Shown: positions 44,981-53,848, counted from the first letter of the stretch. The stretch: 64,000 bases of DNA from an uncultured Clostridia bacterium (GCA_930990065.1 CAKNOA010000006.1:1-64000), one strand, 5' to 3'. Numbers and translations are program-made. The notes: generated by a model not told the origin, from the letters alone.

Positions 44981-45137
44981 GTCTTTCCCATTTTCCTCCC
45001 TGTAATAGAAAACATGTTCGCAACAAAACCGTCCGTGTCACCGGCGCTTATTGTACCGCCCCAATGTGATGTATCCGTGAAAAACAACGGGTTTCTTTGT
45101 TTTTTTGATCAACTTTTTTGAGAAAAAGCCCATTTTC

Positions 45138-45167
45138 TTGACATTTGTATTCCTTCCCCCGTACAAT
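45138..45167 (+). promoter_or_regulatory. Promoter of the short DUF1015-like gene
   Basis: A perfect TTGACA (45138-45143), 18 bp, TACAAT (45162-45167). A strong AAAGGAGG ribosome site follows. Confidence 0.8.
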
Positions 45168-45213
45168 AAAGGGGTTCTCATAACCCTGTTTTTAGAAAAG
45201 GAGGTTCTTTTCT

Positions 45214-45771
45214 ATGCCTTTGTTCGAACCCTTTTGCGGGGTGCGCCCCTGCCTGCCCAGCGGGGAAGATGTGCTTCCTTTCTGCGAAAATACTATGGCG
45301 GACTTATTGCGCGCTCCCAAAGAAGAGAGGCGTACCCAATACGAAACCATGATGCAGAAAGGGTTGTGCGCCAAAGACCCACAACCGGCCTTTTACCTAT
45401 ATGAAGAAAAACTGACACTGGACGACGGTGCTGAAAAACGGGCGTTAGGTTTTTTTGCCCTTTCTACGGCATCGGTTATGGCCGACCCGCTGCGGCCCGC
45501 TATTTTATTGGACCGGGACCCCACCGGCCAAACCCGGGCCCGGCTACAGGCGCTGTCCCGGGGGTGCCCCCGGTATGAAGCCCACCGCGGCAACCGGCGT
45601 TACCGGTTGTGGCTGATTGACGACCTGGTGATGCAAGCGGCCTTGCGGGGGGAAGAGGTGGCCTGTGTGCTGCCGCCTGCATGGCCCCGGGTGTTTTCCT
45701 TGATATTTCCCGGGGAAAAACCGGATTTTCCCCTTTGCCCATTAACCGGTTTGGTTTTTATGGCCCCTTGA
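45214..45771 (+). CDS. Hypothetical protein resembling a short DUF1015 homologue (185 aa)
   Basis: No firm family. The opening LFEPFCGVRP followed by a Tyr-Glu-Thr segment and PAFYLYEEKL resembles the start of DUF1015 proteins (about 410 aa), but only the first third or so is comparable and the usual His/Asp-rich core is missing. No signal peptide or membrane segment. It has a very strong promoter and ribosome site of its own and sits as a lone plus-strand gene among minus-strand genes. It may be a compact derivative of that family or an unrelated protein. Confidence 0.6.
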   Translation: MPLFEPFCGVRPCLPSGEDVLPFCENTMADLLRAPKEERRTQYETMMQKGLCAKDPQPAFYLYEEKLTLDDGAEKRALGFFALSTASVMADPLRPAILLDRDPTGQTRARLQALSRGCPRYEAHRGNRRYRLWLIDDLVMQAALRGEEVACVLPPAWPRVFSLIFPGEKPDFPLCPLTGLVFMAP

Positions 45772-45796
45772 CGGGGAATATTCTTCCATCCATTAC

Positions 45797-45838
45797 AAAA
45801 AAGGAAGCGTCTTTTTTAAAAAAGACGCTTCCTTTTTC
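45797..45838. terminator. Bidirectional terminator
   Basis: AAGGAAGCGTCTTTTTT pairs with AAAAAAGACGCTTCCTT in a long self-complementary stem with no loop sequence beyond the T/A centre. It lies between the convergent short DUF1015-like gene and the lipoprotein gene. Confidence 0.9.
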
Positions 45839-45839
45839 T

Positions 45840-46550
45840 TTATTCAGATTCTCCCTGATACGAAAACGAAAAATCGGGGTCAACCTGGTACAGCTGGCTG
45901 TATAACGTAGCCGCCCGGCTGCGGTAATAGACCATTTTACTGTTGAGCACATCCAAGGCCGCCGTCGTTCCGCCACTGCCACCGGTGGATTCAATTTGTT
46001 CCATCATGGCCGGTGTCTGTTCGGCCCAGGTTTCCTGTTCCGATTTAACTTGGTCATAGGCCTCCCCGGTCAGCAACGGCAACAGGGTTTGATAGGCCCG
46101 ATCGACTTCGTTTTTCCAAAGGACCATATATTTTTTGCTCACTTCCAGCATCTGCTGGGTAGTAGAAGCATTTTCCAGTTCCGACGAATACCCACTATCC
46201 AAAGGATTGGCGGCAAAGCGCTGGGCAAAACCGGCATCGTCACTGCTGATATCCGGCAAGATGGACGCATGCCCCGACGTCTCCGGCTGAGATTCTTCGG
46301 ATGATTCATCCGCTTGGCTGGATGATTCCTGGCTACTCGAGGGCGAGGATGTACCGCTGCTGCCGTCCGGTGCCGGCGTTTTCTGGCTTTCTTCTTCCGA
46401 AGAAGCCGGGTTCTCACTGGTCTGCGACGAATCGGACCCTTGCGTACTCAGCGTGCCGCTGCCTGTTTGGGTACTGCATCCGGCCATCCACAAACACACG
46501 GTGCACAGGAAAAACGCCCCCAAAAGGCGCCAATTTCGCTTTTGTTTCAT
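45840..46550 (-). CDS. Putative lipoprotein with low-complexity linker (236 aa)
   Basis: A lipoprotein signal peptide ends LWMAGC, so Cys24 should be lipidated. Residues about 30-110 are a Ser/Glu/Thr/Pro-rich linker that would hold the C-terminal domain away from the membrane. The domain (about 115-236) looks mostly helical. No family is recognised. The ATG at 46550 was chosen because it begins the signal peptide; the open frame extends upstream without ribosome site. It follows the M14 carboxypeptidase by 49 nt and may share its transcript, hinting at work in the cell wall. Confidence 0.65.
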   Translation of the reverse strand: MKQKRNWRLLGAFFLCTVCLWMAGCSTQTGSGTLSTQGSDSSQTSENPASSEEESQKTPAPDGSSGTSSPSSSQESSSQADESSEESQPETSGHASILPDISSDDAGFAQRFAANPLDSGYSSELENASTTQQMLEVSKKYMVLWKNEVDRAYQTLLPLLTGEAYDQVKSEQETWAEQTPAMMEQIESTGGSGGTTAALDVLNSKMVYYRSRAATLYSQLYQVDPDFSFSYQGESE

Positions 46551-46599
46551 GTGAAACCTCCTTTTTCTTACCGATCCGGTTTCTGTTTTCTTCACTTTA

Positions 46600-47463
46600 T
46601 CATAACTTTTCATTGGGCGCAACCGGTTCCGGCTGCAAAAAATCGGCAAACAGGGGGACCATGTGGGTTTCAATGTCCTGTTTTTGTTGAAACGGCAGCG
46701 GATTTTGCCCTTTTCCCATTTCCACGGTAAAGGCCTGTTTGTGCAGGGCCATTTGTACCCAGTCTTTGCATCCACCCAAAGACGCTAGCCCCTGAGGCTG
46801 TGGTTTTAGGGTATATCCGCTGCTTTTCGCCATTTTTTGCGCCCGTGCCCGGGTACCGGGAGGCTGCATGCCCACTCCCACGTCATCATAAATTTCTTCC
46901 CCCTGGCTGTGCAGCGCTAACACCCGGTGACAACCGGAATCGATGATGGCCCGCATGACCGCCTGGGTTTCGGGTTCACTGCCGGGCCATTCGCCACCAT
47001 ACCGGGTGGGGGAGGGGCCCAGGATTCCGGCGCGGATCTCCATTTTTCGCAGCGTCTCCCATCCCGCCGGAAAATTATGGTTGAGATCGACCCCCCGGGC
47101 ATTTGCCTGCCAGCGGGTGGGGTCGGGGGAAATTTTTCGCACCTGTGGCGCATAAGCCCCCGCTGTCTGCGCGCCGTGCAGGGAAATTTCAACTCCGTCG
47201 GGGTTGGCCATGGGTACCAGCAAAACCCGAACGGGCGGCGGAACGCGCAGGCAATCGCGAGCATAGTCCATCAATACAGCGCTGGTGATCCACTCCATGC
47301 CATGGAACCCGGCCAGAATCACAGCGGTTTCCCGCCCGCTTCCCATCCATAGCCCATAAAGCGGACGGCCGCACACGCTTTCGCCTATGCTTTCGGCCCG
47401 GTGGCCCGCTTCTTTTTCCCACTGTGTGATCTCTTTTTGCAGCACACCAAAATCATATAGCAT
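46600..47463 (-). CDS. M14-family zinc carboxypeptidase (murein-peptide type)
   Basis: A 287-residue M14 metallopeptidase. Zinc ligands are H54 and E57 (GFHGMEW), with a third His in LALHSQGEE; the catalytic Glu is in FTVEMGKG. Size and motifs fit the MpaA/gamma-D-glutamyl-diamino-acid peptidase group that trims muropeptides, but the substrate is inferred. No signal peptide is visible, so it may act on imported or recycled wall peptides. The ATG at 47463 follows GGAG by 9 nt. Confidence 0.8.
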   Translation of the reverse strand: MLYDFGVLQKEITQWEKEAGHRAESIGESVCGRPLYGLWMGSGRETAVILAGFHGMEWITSAVLMDYARDCLRVPPPVRVLLVPMANPDGVEISLHGAQTAGAYAPQVRKISPDPTRWQANARGVDLNHNFPAGWETLRKMEIRAGILGPSPTRYGGEWPGSEPETQAVMRAIIDSGCHRVLALHSQGEEIYDDVGVGMQPPGTRARAQKMAKSSGYTLKPQPQGLASLGGCKDWVQMALHKQAFTVEMGKGQNPLPFQQKQDIETHMVPLFADFLQPEPVAPNEKL

Positions 47464-47535
47464 CCCATCACGCTCCTTTTTCGTAAGGTGTATGCCATGC
47501 TTTCCCATTCCATACCCATCTTTTCAGTGGAAAGC

Positions 47536-47564
47536 TTGTTCCCAGCTGCCTTTTCGCTTATAAT
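47536..47564 (+). promoter_or_regulatory. Promoter of the NUDIX gene
   Basis: TTGTTC (47536-47541), 17 bp, and a perfect TATAAT (47559-47564), about 40 nt before the ATG. Confidence 0.75.
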
Positions 47565-47603
47565 GGAAGAAAAAAGAATCCCCATGCAGAAGGAGTCGTT
47601 TTT

Positions 47604-48149
47604 ATGGATCTCACCGAAAAAACTTTGGAAAGCCAACGCCTGTTCACAGGACGGATCATCAACCTCTGCCTGGATAAAGCCCTTCTGCCCGACGGAAGTG
47701 TAGCCAACCGGGAATTGGTCCAGCATCCCGGCGGGGTGAGCGTGGCGGCTTTGACCGAAAACAACGAAATTTACATGGTGCGTCAGTTCCGGTACCCCTA
47801 TCAGCAAGTGCTGCTGGAACTGCCCGCCGGCAAACTGGAAAAAGGGGAGGACCCTTTCGAAGCCGTCAAACGGGAACAAAAAGAAGAAACCGGTACCATC
47901 GGCCAGTCGTATCAGTACCTGGGCGACATCTATCCCACTCCGGGGTACGTGAATGAAATTATCCGTCTATGGGCTTGCCGGGTAACCGGGAAAGGTGCCA
48001 TGCACCTGGATGAGGACGAATTTTTGGAAGTGGAAAAAATCCCGTTGGAACAGGCCGTTTCGATGGTCCTGCAAAATGAGATTCCCGACGCCAAAACCCA
48101 AATCGGTATTTTAAAAACATATTATCTGGTGCAAAAAGGCAGACTATAA
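47604..48149 (+). CDS. NUDIX hydrolase, ADP-ribose pyrophosphatase type
   Basis: A 181-residue NUDIX enzyme. The catalytic box follows the GX5EX7REX2EEXGX pattern, from GKLEKGEDPF to REQKEETG. Size and the proline-rich tail of the box match YqkG/NudF-type ADP-ribose pyrophosphatases, which hydrolyse ADP-ribose to AMP and ribose-5-phosphate. The start follows AAGGAG. Monocistronic, divergent from the M14 gene. Confidence 0.85.
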   Translation: MDLTEKTLESQRLFTGRIINLCLDKALLPDGSVANRELVQHPGGVSVAALTENNEIYMVRQFRYPYQQVLLELPAGKLEKGEDPFEAVKREQKEETGTIGQSYQYLGDIYPTPGYVNEIIRLWACRVTGKGAMHLDEDEFLEVEKIPLEQAVSMVLQNEIPDAKTQIGILKTYYLVQKGRL

Positions 48150-48154
48150 CAAAA

Positions 48155-48195
48155 AAAGGCCGGTCTCCGGGAAATCCCGGAGGCCGGCTTTCTTT
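48155..48195. terminator. Terminator after NUDIX gene
   Basis: GCCGG-T-CTCCGGG pairs with CCCGGAG-G-CCGGC (one G-T wobble), followed by TTTCTTTA. It also lies past the end of the minus-strand PepSY gene. Confidence 0.85.
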
Positions 48196-48229
48196 ATGAA
48201 GTACGCGGCTACCTAAAGAGAAGAGGAGG

Positions 48230-50014
48230 TCAATCTTTTTCGGCTTTCAGGATCTTGCCCGTCGTCGCCTGTACTTCGTATTCATATTCGTACGATTTGG
48301 TTTCGAAGGAAACTTCATAAATGCCGTCTTCTTCGTCCAGTTCCACTTCCAGTTCATACACGTCGCTTTCCTTGAGGCCCGCATGGCTCAAAGCCTTCTG
48401 CTTGGCGGCATCCCGGCCAATATAGGAACTGGTGTTGGTGGTAGAATGATGATCGTCGTCGGTGTCTTTTTCGTAACGGATCACAGCACCGGTTTTCGCA
48501 TTGATTTCATAGTCATATTCGGTGGAACCCACGCAGAATTCCACGTCGTAGTGGCCATCATCCCATTCGACCTTCACACCGGAAGCCTGGGAAGCACTGA
48601 CACCGGCATGAGAGAACGCTTTCTGCTTGGCTTCGTCTTTGCTGATATACGAGCTGGAAGACGAGCTGCTGCTGGAAGAGGTGCCTGTATGCTGGCGGTC
48701 ATCGTCGACATCTTTTTCGTAGCGGATCACGGCACCGGTCTTGGCGTTGATTTCATAATCATATTCGGTGGAGCCCACACGGAAGTCCACATCGTAATGG
48801 CCATCGTCAAATTCTACATCCACATCCACCGCCTGGGAAGCGCTGACGCCCGCATGGGCCAGGGCCTTCTGCAGAGCCGTATCGCGGCTGATATACGAAC
48901 TGGTATTCGACGAAGAATTGCCGGAAGAGCTATTGCCCGAAGAACTATTCCCGGAAGAGGTGTTGCCCGAACCCGCATTGGCCATATCGTCGTCTTTTTC
49001 TTTTTCGGCCTTCAGCACCTTGCCGGTTTTGGCATCAATTTCATAATCATATTCCGTGGTGCCCACATGGAAATCCACTTCATATACCATCACGCCATCG
49101 TCGTTATCGTATTCGACTTCCAGTTTGGTTACATCGGATTCGCTGACACCGGCATGGTCAAACGCCGCTTTTTTCGCGGCTTCTACGCCGATATACGAGC
49201 TCTCATTCACAGCCCCGCTCTGGGTAACAGCGGAATCATCACTCTGGCGCGAAGCATACAGTAGGGCAATTTCCTGCACGCTCAGCGGAGCCAGGGATTC
49301 GAACGTCAAGGTGGTGTCGTTGCCCACCAGTTCCCGAATGAAGGCTGCTTTCCCTTTGGAAATGCCATACTGCTGGGCCAGGGCATCGATTTCTTCATCT
49401 TCGGTCAGCGTCTGGGACAGCACAGCGGCTTCCAGACCGTCTTCCGAAAAGGCCTTTTTAATGTCGTTGGTGATCTGTGTTTTCAGTTCATCGCCGCGGG
49501 CCTGGTCGTCATTTTCCACGGTGACCAGAATGGAGTTTTTTGCTTCGTCCAGATACCCGTTTTTCAGCATCGAGCCAATCAGTGCATTCACGGTTACATC
49601 CAGGTCGGTTCCCTGCAGATCCATATCGCCAATGACTTTTTCGGCGTCATCATTGAGCGCCTGCACCGCCACGACGGTTTCTTCCTGGTCGATATCAATG
49701 GAAATGCTGGGGTTTACATCCAGCGTGATAATAGAATCTACATTGCCCGTCTGGCTTACACCGGGCTGTACATTTTCGGGCTGTACAGTCCCTACATTCC
49801 AAGGCTGCCAAATCATCGCGGCACTAAACAGAATGCACACGGCTGCGGCTGCCGATACGATCGAAACGGTTCTCTTTTTATTATGCTTTCCTGCCGTCAT
49901 TGGGATCACATTTCCTTTCTGTTCTTCACAGGCGGAGAGGATGCGGTCCAAAACATCCGGGGTCGCATGGTCATACGCCGTACGGATTTTCTCGTCCCAA
50001 TTCCCGTTTTTCAT
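48230..50014 (-). CDS. RsgI-like anti-sigma factor with four PepSY repeats (594 aa)
   Basis: Layout: a cytoplasmic head of about 48 residues, a membrane helix at about 49-70, an RsgI-type extracytoplasmic domain opening with ITLDVNPSISIDID (about 97-109), then four PepSY repeats at about 274-340, 374-436, 455-517 and 530-594, separated by Ser/Asn-rich linkers. In RsgI proteins the Asn-Pro bond (here N101-P102) is cut by autoproteolysis, releasing the sensor half under force or ligand; I infer the same here. The PepSY domains are usually inhibitors or cell-wall binders. The start overlaps the stop of the ECF sigma gene by 4 nt, so it is very likely its anti-sigma. Repeats 2 and 3 are nearly identical at DNA level, indicating recent duplication. 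Confidence 0.8.
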   Translation of the reverse strand: MKNGNWDEKIRTAYDHATPDVLDRILSACEEQKGNVIPMTAGKHNKKRTVSIVSAAAAVCILFSAAMIWQPWNVGTVQPENVQPGVSQTGNVDSIITLDVNPSISIDIDQEETVVAVQALNDDAEKVIGDMDLQGTDLDVTVNALIGSMLKNGYLDEAKNSILVTVENDDQARGDELKTQITNDIKKAFSEDGLEAAVLSQTLTEDEEIDALAQQYGISKGKAAFIRELVGNDTTLTFESLAPLSVQEIALLYASRQSDDSAVTQSGAVNESSYIGVEAAKKAAFDHAGVSESDVTKLEVEYDNDDGVMVYEVDFHVGTTEYDYEIDAKTGKVLKAEKEKDDDMANAGSGNTSSGNSSSGNSSSGNSSSNTSSYISRDTALQKALAHAGVSASQAVDVDVEFDDGHYDVDFRVGSTEYDYEINAKTGAVIRYEKDVDDDRQHTGTSSSSSSSSSSYISKDEAKQKAFSHAGVSASQASGVKVEWDDGHYDVEFCVGSTEYDYEINAKTGAVIRYEKDTDDDHHSTTNTSSYIGRDAAKQKALSHAGLKESDVYELEVELDEEDGIYEVSFETKSYEYEYEVQATTGKILKAEKD

Positions 50015-50682
50015 CGGTCGTCACCCTCCTCCAATTGTTTTTCGAGTTTGCGTAAAGCCCGCCGGTACTTCGACAGTACCGTAGGAAGCGGAATCCCCAA
50101 AATCACCGCGATTTCACGGTGTTTACAACCCGCCAGTGCGTGCAGCGTCACAATCTGCCGTTCTTCATCGGATAAATTTCCCAGCAGCGTGCGTAAAAGC
50201 AGGCTGTCTTCCCGGGTGACGGAAGAACGGGTGTCAATTTGTTCGGCAAACTGTGTGTGCCAATCTTCCGGCGACATGAGTGTCTCCTTTTTTTGTTTCC
50301 GCAGTTTCATGAAGGCCAGGTTCTTCGTAATGGTCAATAGCCAGGCCATCACTTTTCCATGGGCCCGGTAAGAACCGGCCGCCAGAAAAACATTCACAAA
50401 TACGTCCTGCAGAATATCCTCCGCATCCTGTGCGTTCTTTACAATCGACAAGGCAAAACCATAAACAGCCGTATGGGTTTCTTCATACAGGGCCGCCAGC
50501 GCATCTTTGTCTCCTTCTGCAATCCTGGCAATGCATGCATCCCACTGTACCGCACCGTTTCCCGGGATGGGTGCTTCTATGGCCATACATCTGTTCACTT
50601 TGGTTTCCCCCCTGTTCACTTTATCAATGCACGGGGCGGTTGTTTTATTGCACGTTTCCTGCAAAAAATTATCTTTTTTCAT
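50011..50682 (-). CDS. RNA polymerase ECF sigma factor
   Basis: A 223-residue ECF sigma. Region 2 (about 60-125) includes AEDILQDVFVNVF, and region 4 (about 160-215) ends in an HTH near HREIAVILGIPLPTVLSKYRRAL. The first 45 residues (Lys-, Cys-, Asn-rich) extend past the normal sigma-2 start; an alternative ATG at 50586 has no ribosome site, while 50682 has GAGGG 5 nt before it. Translationally coupled to the RsgI-like gene. Unlike the classic SigI/RsgI pairs this sigma is ECF-like by sequence. The gyrA terminator lies 23 nt upstream, leaving little room for a separate promoter. Confidence 0.85.
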   Translation of the reverse strand: MKKDNFLQETCNKTTAPCIDKVNRGETKVNRCMAIEAPIPGNGAVQWDACIARIAEGDKDALAALYEETHTAVYGFALSIVKNAQDAEDILQDVFVNVFLAAGSYRAHGKVMAWLLTITKNLAFMKLRKQKKETLMSPEDWHTQFAEQIDTRSSVTREDSLLLRTLLGNLSDEERQIVTLHALAGCKHREIAVILGIPLPTVLSKYRRALRKLEKQLEEGDDR

Positions 50683-50704
50683 TTTTTCCCTCTTTTTATC
50701 GAAA

Positions 50705-50737
50705 GAAAGGGGCTATAGAATCGCACTCCATAGCCCC
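50705..50737 (-). terminator. Terminator after gyrA
   Basis: GGGGCTAT (50709-50716) and ATAGCCCC (50730-50737) form an 8-bp stem with a 13-nt loop. The minus-strand exit is TTTCTTTC. Confidence 0.8.
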
Positions 50738-50768
50738 CGTACTAAGCCCGGCGGCAGGCCGGTCCTTT

Positions 50769-53282
50769 TTATTCTTCTGTCTGTTCTGCTTCTTCCTGGG
50801 CAGGCGTTTCGATTTCTGCCTCGGTTTCGTCTTCGTCTTCTTCCTCTGTTTCATGGGGGGCGCGGGACAAGGTTACCACCCGGTTTTCGTCCCCCTGGAT
50901 GCGCATAACCCGCACACCCTTGCTGGGACGGGCACATACACGGATCGAGGCCGCTTCAATCCGAATAATAACCCCGTCTGCCGAAATCAGGATAATATCA
51001 TCGGTGAGGTCTACCACTTTAATGGCCGCCACTTTTCCGTATTTGTCGGTATGGTAATTGGTAAGCCCTTTGCCGCCGCGGTTCTGCAGCCGGTAATCTT
51101 CCATGGGGGACAGGCGTCCATACCCGGTTTCCGAAACCGTGAGCACCAGGCCGCCTTCCCGCAAAATCGACATGCCGATGACGCAGTCGTCATCGCTCAT
51201 GGTAATGGCTTTCACACCACGAGCCGCCCGGCCCATGGCACGCACATCCGTTTCTTTAAAGCGGATCGCCATACCGTTGCGGGTCGCTACCAGCAGTTCA
51301 TTTTGCCCGTTGGTAATCCGCACCCAGCTGAGCGCATCGCCTTCGTCCAAGTCAATGGCAATCAGGCCGCTCTTGCGCACATGGTGGTACGCCGACAGTT
51401 CCGTGCGTTTGATGACACCATTGCGGGTGACCAAGACCAGATAGCTGTCTTCTTCCACCTGCGGCACGCGAATCATGGACGTCACTTTTTCATCCGGATT
51501 CAGGGGCAACAGATTCGCAATATTGATGCCTTTGGCCGTACGCGTCCCTTCCGGTACTTCGTAGCACTTGAGCCGGTATACGCGGCCAAAATTCGTGAAG
51601 AACATCACCTGGTCATGGTTGCGGCTGACGAACATTTCAGCCGCCAGGTCTTCTTCCCGTCGGGACATACCGCTGATACCGCGGCCGCCGCGCTTCTGGA
51701 TATGATAGGTATCCGCTTTCTGGCGCTTGACATAGCCGGCCTGGGTCAGGGTCATGACACATTCGTCGTTGGGAATCAGGTCTTCGATATCCACTTCGCC
51801 GCTGACCGTAGCAATTTCCGTACGGCGTTCGTCGGCGTATTTCTCTTTCATCGCTCTGGCCTCGTCTTTCACAATGGCCAGTACGCGGCTTTCACTGGAC
51901 AGAATATCCAGGTAGTCGCGAATTTTCTCGTGGAGCTGGTCGAGTTCATCCATAATTTTCTTGATCTCCAGACCCGCCAGCTGTCCCAGCTGAAACGACA
52001 CAATGGCCGATGCCTGTACGTCGTCAAAATCGAACGCTTCCATAATGGCTTTTTTCGCTTCCGATTTGCCGCCCTTACAGGCGCGGATGGTCGCGATGAT
52101 TTCGTCGACAATGTCGATGGCTTTTTTCAGGCCTTCCAAAATATGGGCGCGATCCTGCGCTTTTTTCAGATCGAAACGGGTGCGCCGTTCCACCACTTCT
52201 TTCTGGAAGTCGATATATTCCTGCAGCATCTGCAGCAGAGTGAGCGTTTTGGGTTCGTTGCGCACAATGGCCAGCATATTGACGCCAAAGGTCGTCTGCA
52301 TCTGGGTTTCATTGTACAGATGATTCAAAACGATCTGGGGGGAGGCATCCCGTTTCACATCGATCACGATGTGCATGCCTTCGCGGTCCGAATGGTCTTC
52401 AATATTCGAAATGCCTTCCAGCCGCTTTTCTTTGACCAGATCGGCGATATTTTCGATCAGTCTGGCTTTATTGACCTGATACGGCAATTCCGACACGATG
52501 ATTTTGAAACGGCCATTCTTTTCTTCTTCAATTTCTGCGCGCGCCCGTACAATCACACGCCCACGCCCGGTGGCGTACGCCGCCCGGATCCCGCTGCGGC
52601 CCATGATAATGCCGCCGGTAGGGAAATCCGGCCCTTTGATATATTGCATAATATCTTCCAAAGACGCCTGGGGATTATCGATCAGGGCACACATGCCGTC
52701 GATGACTTCGCCCATATTGTGGGGCGGGATATTGGTGGCCATCCCTACGGCGATACCGGTCGACCCATTGACCAGCAGGTTGGGGAAGTGGGTGGGCAAT
52801 ACATTGGGTTCTTTCAGCCGGTCATCGTAGTTTGGGGAAAAATCCACCGTATCTTTGTCGATATCGGCCAACATATCCACCGACAGCTTGTTCATGCGCG
52901 CTTCGGTGTAACGGTAAGCAGCAGGCGGGTCACCGTCCACGGAACCGAAGTTCCCGTGGCCGTCCACCAGCACATACCGCATGGAGAAATCCTGCGCCAG
53001 ACGAACCAGCGCATCATACACCGACGCATCCCCGTGGGGGTGGTAACGGCCCAGCACCGAACCGACCGTATCGGCGCACTTGCGGTACGCCTTTTCCGGC
53101 CACAAGCTGTTTTCATACATGGTATATAGAATGCGCCGGTGAACGGGCTTCAAACCATCGCGCACATCCGGCAATGCCCGGGAAATAATCACGGACATGG
53201 AGTATTCCAGAAACGCTTTTCGCATTTCTTCTTCCAGATTAACACCGATCGTGCGGCCGCTTTGCATCATTTGCTCTTCCAT
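50769..53282 (-). CDS. gyrA: DNA gyrase subunit A
   Basis: An 837-residue GyrA. The catalytic tyrosine lies in AAYRYTEARM and the C-terminal beta-pinwheel ends in an acidic Glu-rich tail. Gyrase introduces negative supercoils using ATP. The quinolone-determining loop reads HPHGDASVYD, with Ala86 at the E. coli Ser83 position and Ser87 next to it (see findings). Encoded after gyrB and a small membrane protein gene. Confidence 0.98.
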   Translation of the reverse strand: MEEQMMQSGRTIGVNLEEEMRKAFLEYSMSVIISRALPDVRDGLKPVHRRILYTMYENSLWPEKAYRKCADTVGSVLGRYHPHGDASVYDALVRLAQDFSMRYVLVDGHGNFGSVDGDPPAAYRYTEARMNKLSVDMLADIDKDTVDFSPNYDDRLKEPNVLPTHFPNLLVNGSTGIAVGMATNIPPHNMGEVIDGMCALIDNPQASLEDIMQYIKGPDFPTGGIIMGRSGIRAAYATGRGRVIVRARAEIEEEKNGRFKIIVSELPYQVNKARLIENIADLVKEKRLEGISNIEDHSDREGMHIVIDVKRDASPQIVLNHLYNETQMQTTFGVNMLAIVRNEPKTLTLLQMLQEYIDFQKEVVERRTRFDLKKAQDRAHILEGLKKAIDIVDEIIATIRACKGGKSEAKKAIMEAFDFDDVQASAIVSFQLGQLAGLEIKKIMDELDQLHEKIRDYLDILSSESRVLAIVKDEARAMKEKYADERRTEIATVSGEVDIEDLIPNDECVMTLTQAGYVKRQKADTYHIQKRGGRGISGMSRREEDLAAEMFVSRNHDQVMFFTNFGRVYRLKCYEVPEGTRTAKGINIANLLPLNPDEKVTSMIRVPQVEEDSYLVLVTRNGVIKRTELSAYHHVRKSGLIAIDLDEGDALSWVRITNGQNELLVATRNGMAIRFKETDVRAMGRAARGVKAITMSDDDCVIGMSILREGGLVLTVSETGYGRLSPMEDYRLQNRGGKGLTNYHTDKYGKVAAIKVVDLTDDIILISADGVIIRIEAASIRVCARPSKGVRVMRIQGDENRVVTLSRAPHETEEEDEDETEAEIETPAQEEAEQTEE

Positions 53283-53329
53283 GAATCAGGTTCCTTCCCG
53301 TACGAATTCATAAATTCAAAACCAAACAT

Positions 53330-53848
53330 TTACTTTTCTTTCTGATCCGCGATCGAAAGCAATCGATCTTCCACTTCTTTTCGTTTTTCTTCGGGGATCG
53401 CCCGCAAAGGCAGTACTAAGCGGTGATTTTTCCCGTCCTGCAGCAGCCACACACCGTTTTTCTGTTCGGCCACAAGACCGTCATACAGAAACGCGCGGGA
53501 CTCTCCGTCGGACAAAATCCGGAAAATCCCTTCGGGAGCCAATCGAATACAAATCGTACGTCCCTGCTTTTCCCGGGCCATCCGGCGCATAGCCAGTTCC
53601 GGCACAAGCCATACCACCACAATTAACACAAGGCAAACCAGCGCAAAGAAAAGGGCATTGCCATCCTGCTCCCGGATATAAGACGACAAAAACAGGCCCG
53701 CCGCTACCAAAAGGATCACCGTTTCTATGATGGCCCGCAGGCCGGTCGTGTGAATCATGCCGATCAGGCGTACACCGGTAAGCTCTTCCTGAAACGAAGG
53801 GGTATACCGGATCACACCCTCGGGATTCGTCATATCCATCTTTTCCAT
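53330..53848 (-). CDS. Hypothetical two-helix membrane protein (172 aa)
   Basis: Two adjacent hydrophobic helices (about residues 35-55 and 62-82) follow a soluble N-terminal stretch and precede a C-terminal domain of about 80 residues with beta pattern. The layout recalls the YcxB-like group, but I cannot confirm it. It sits between gyrB and gyrA, 21 nt after gyrB and 47 nt before gyrA, so it shares their transcript. Small membrane proteins in this position are seen in other Clostridia; function unknown. Confidence 0.7.
   Translation of the reverse strand: MEKMDMTNPEGVIRYTPSFQEELTGVRLIGMIHTTGLRAIIETVILLVAAGLFLSSYIREQDGNALFFALVCLVLIVVVWLVPELAMRRMAREKQGRTICIRLAPEGIFRILSDGESRAFLYDGLVAEQKNGVWLLQDGKNHRLVLPLRAIPEEKRKEVEDRLLSIADQKEK

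Noticed and set aside
48880..48990. Repetitive Ser/Asn/Gly codons, checked as a possible CRISPR or tandem-repeat element
   Set aside because: They encode the in-frame linkers between PepSY domains.
50011..50682. SigI-type sigma factor, because its partner looks RsgI-like
   Set aside because: Regions 2 and 4 read as an ordinary ECF sigma, and I see no SigI-specific C-terminal domain.
50430..53129. 899-codon open frame on the plus strand, opposite gyrA
   Set aside because: A shadow of gyrA's codon pattern. It lacks a ribosome site and any recognisable domain, while gyrA is certain.
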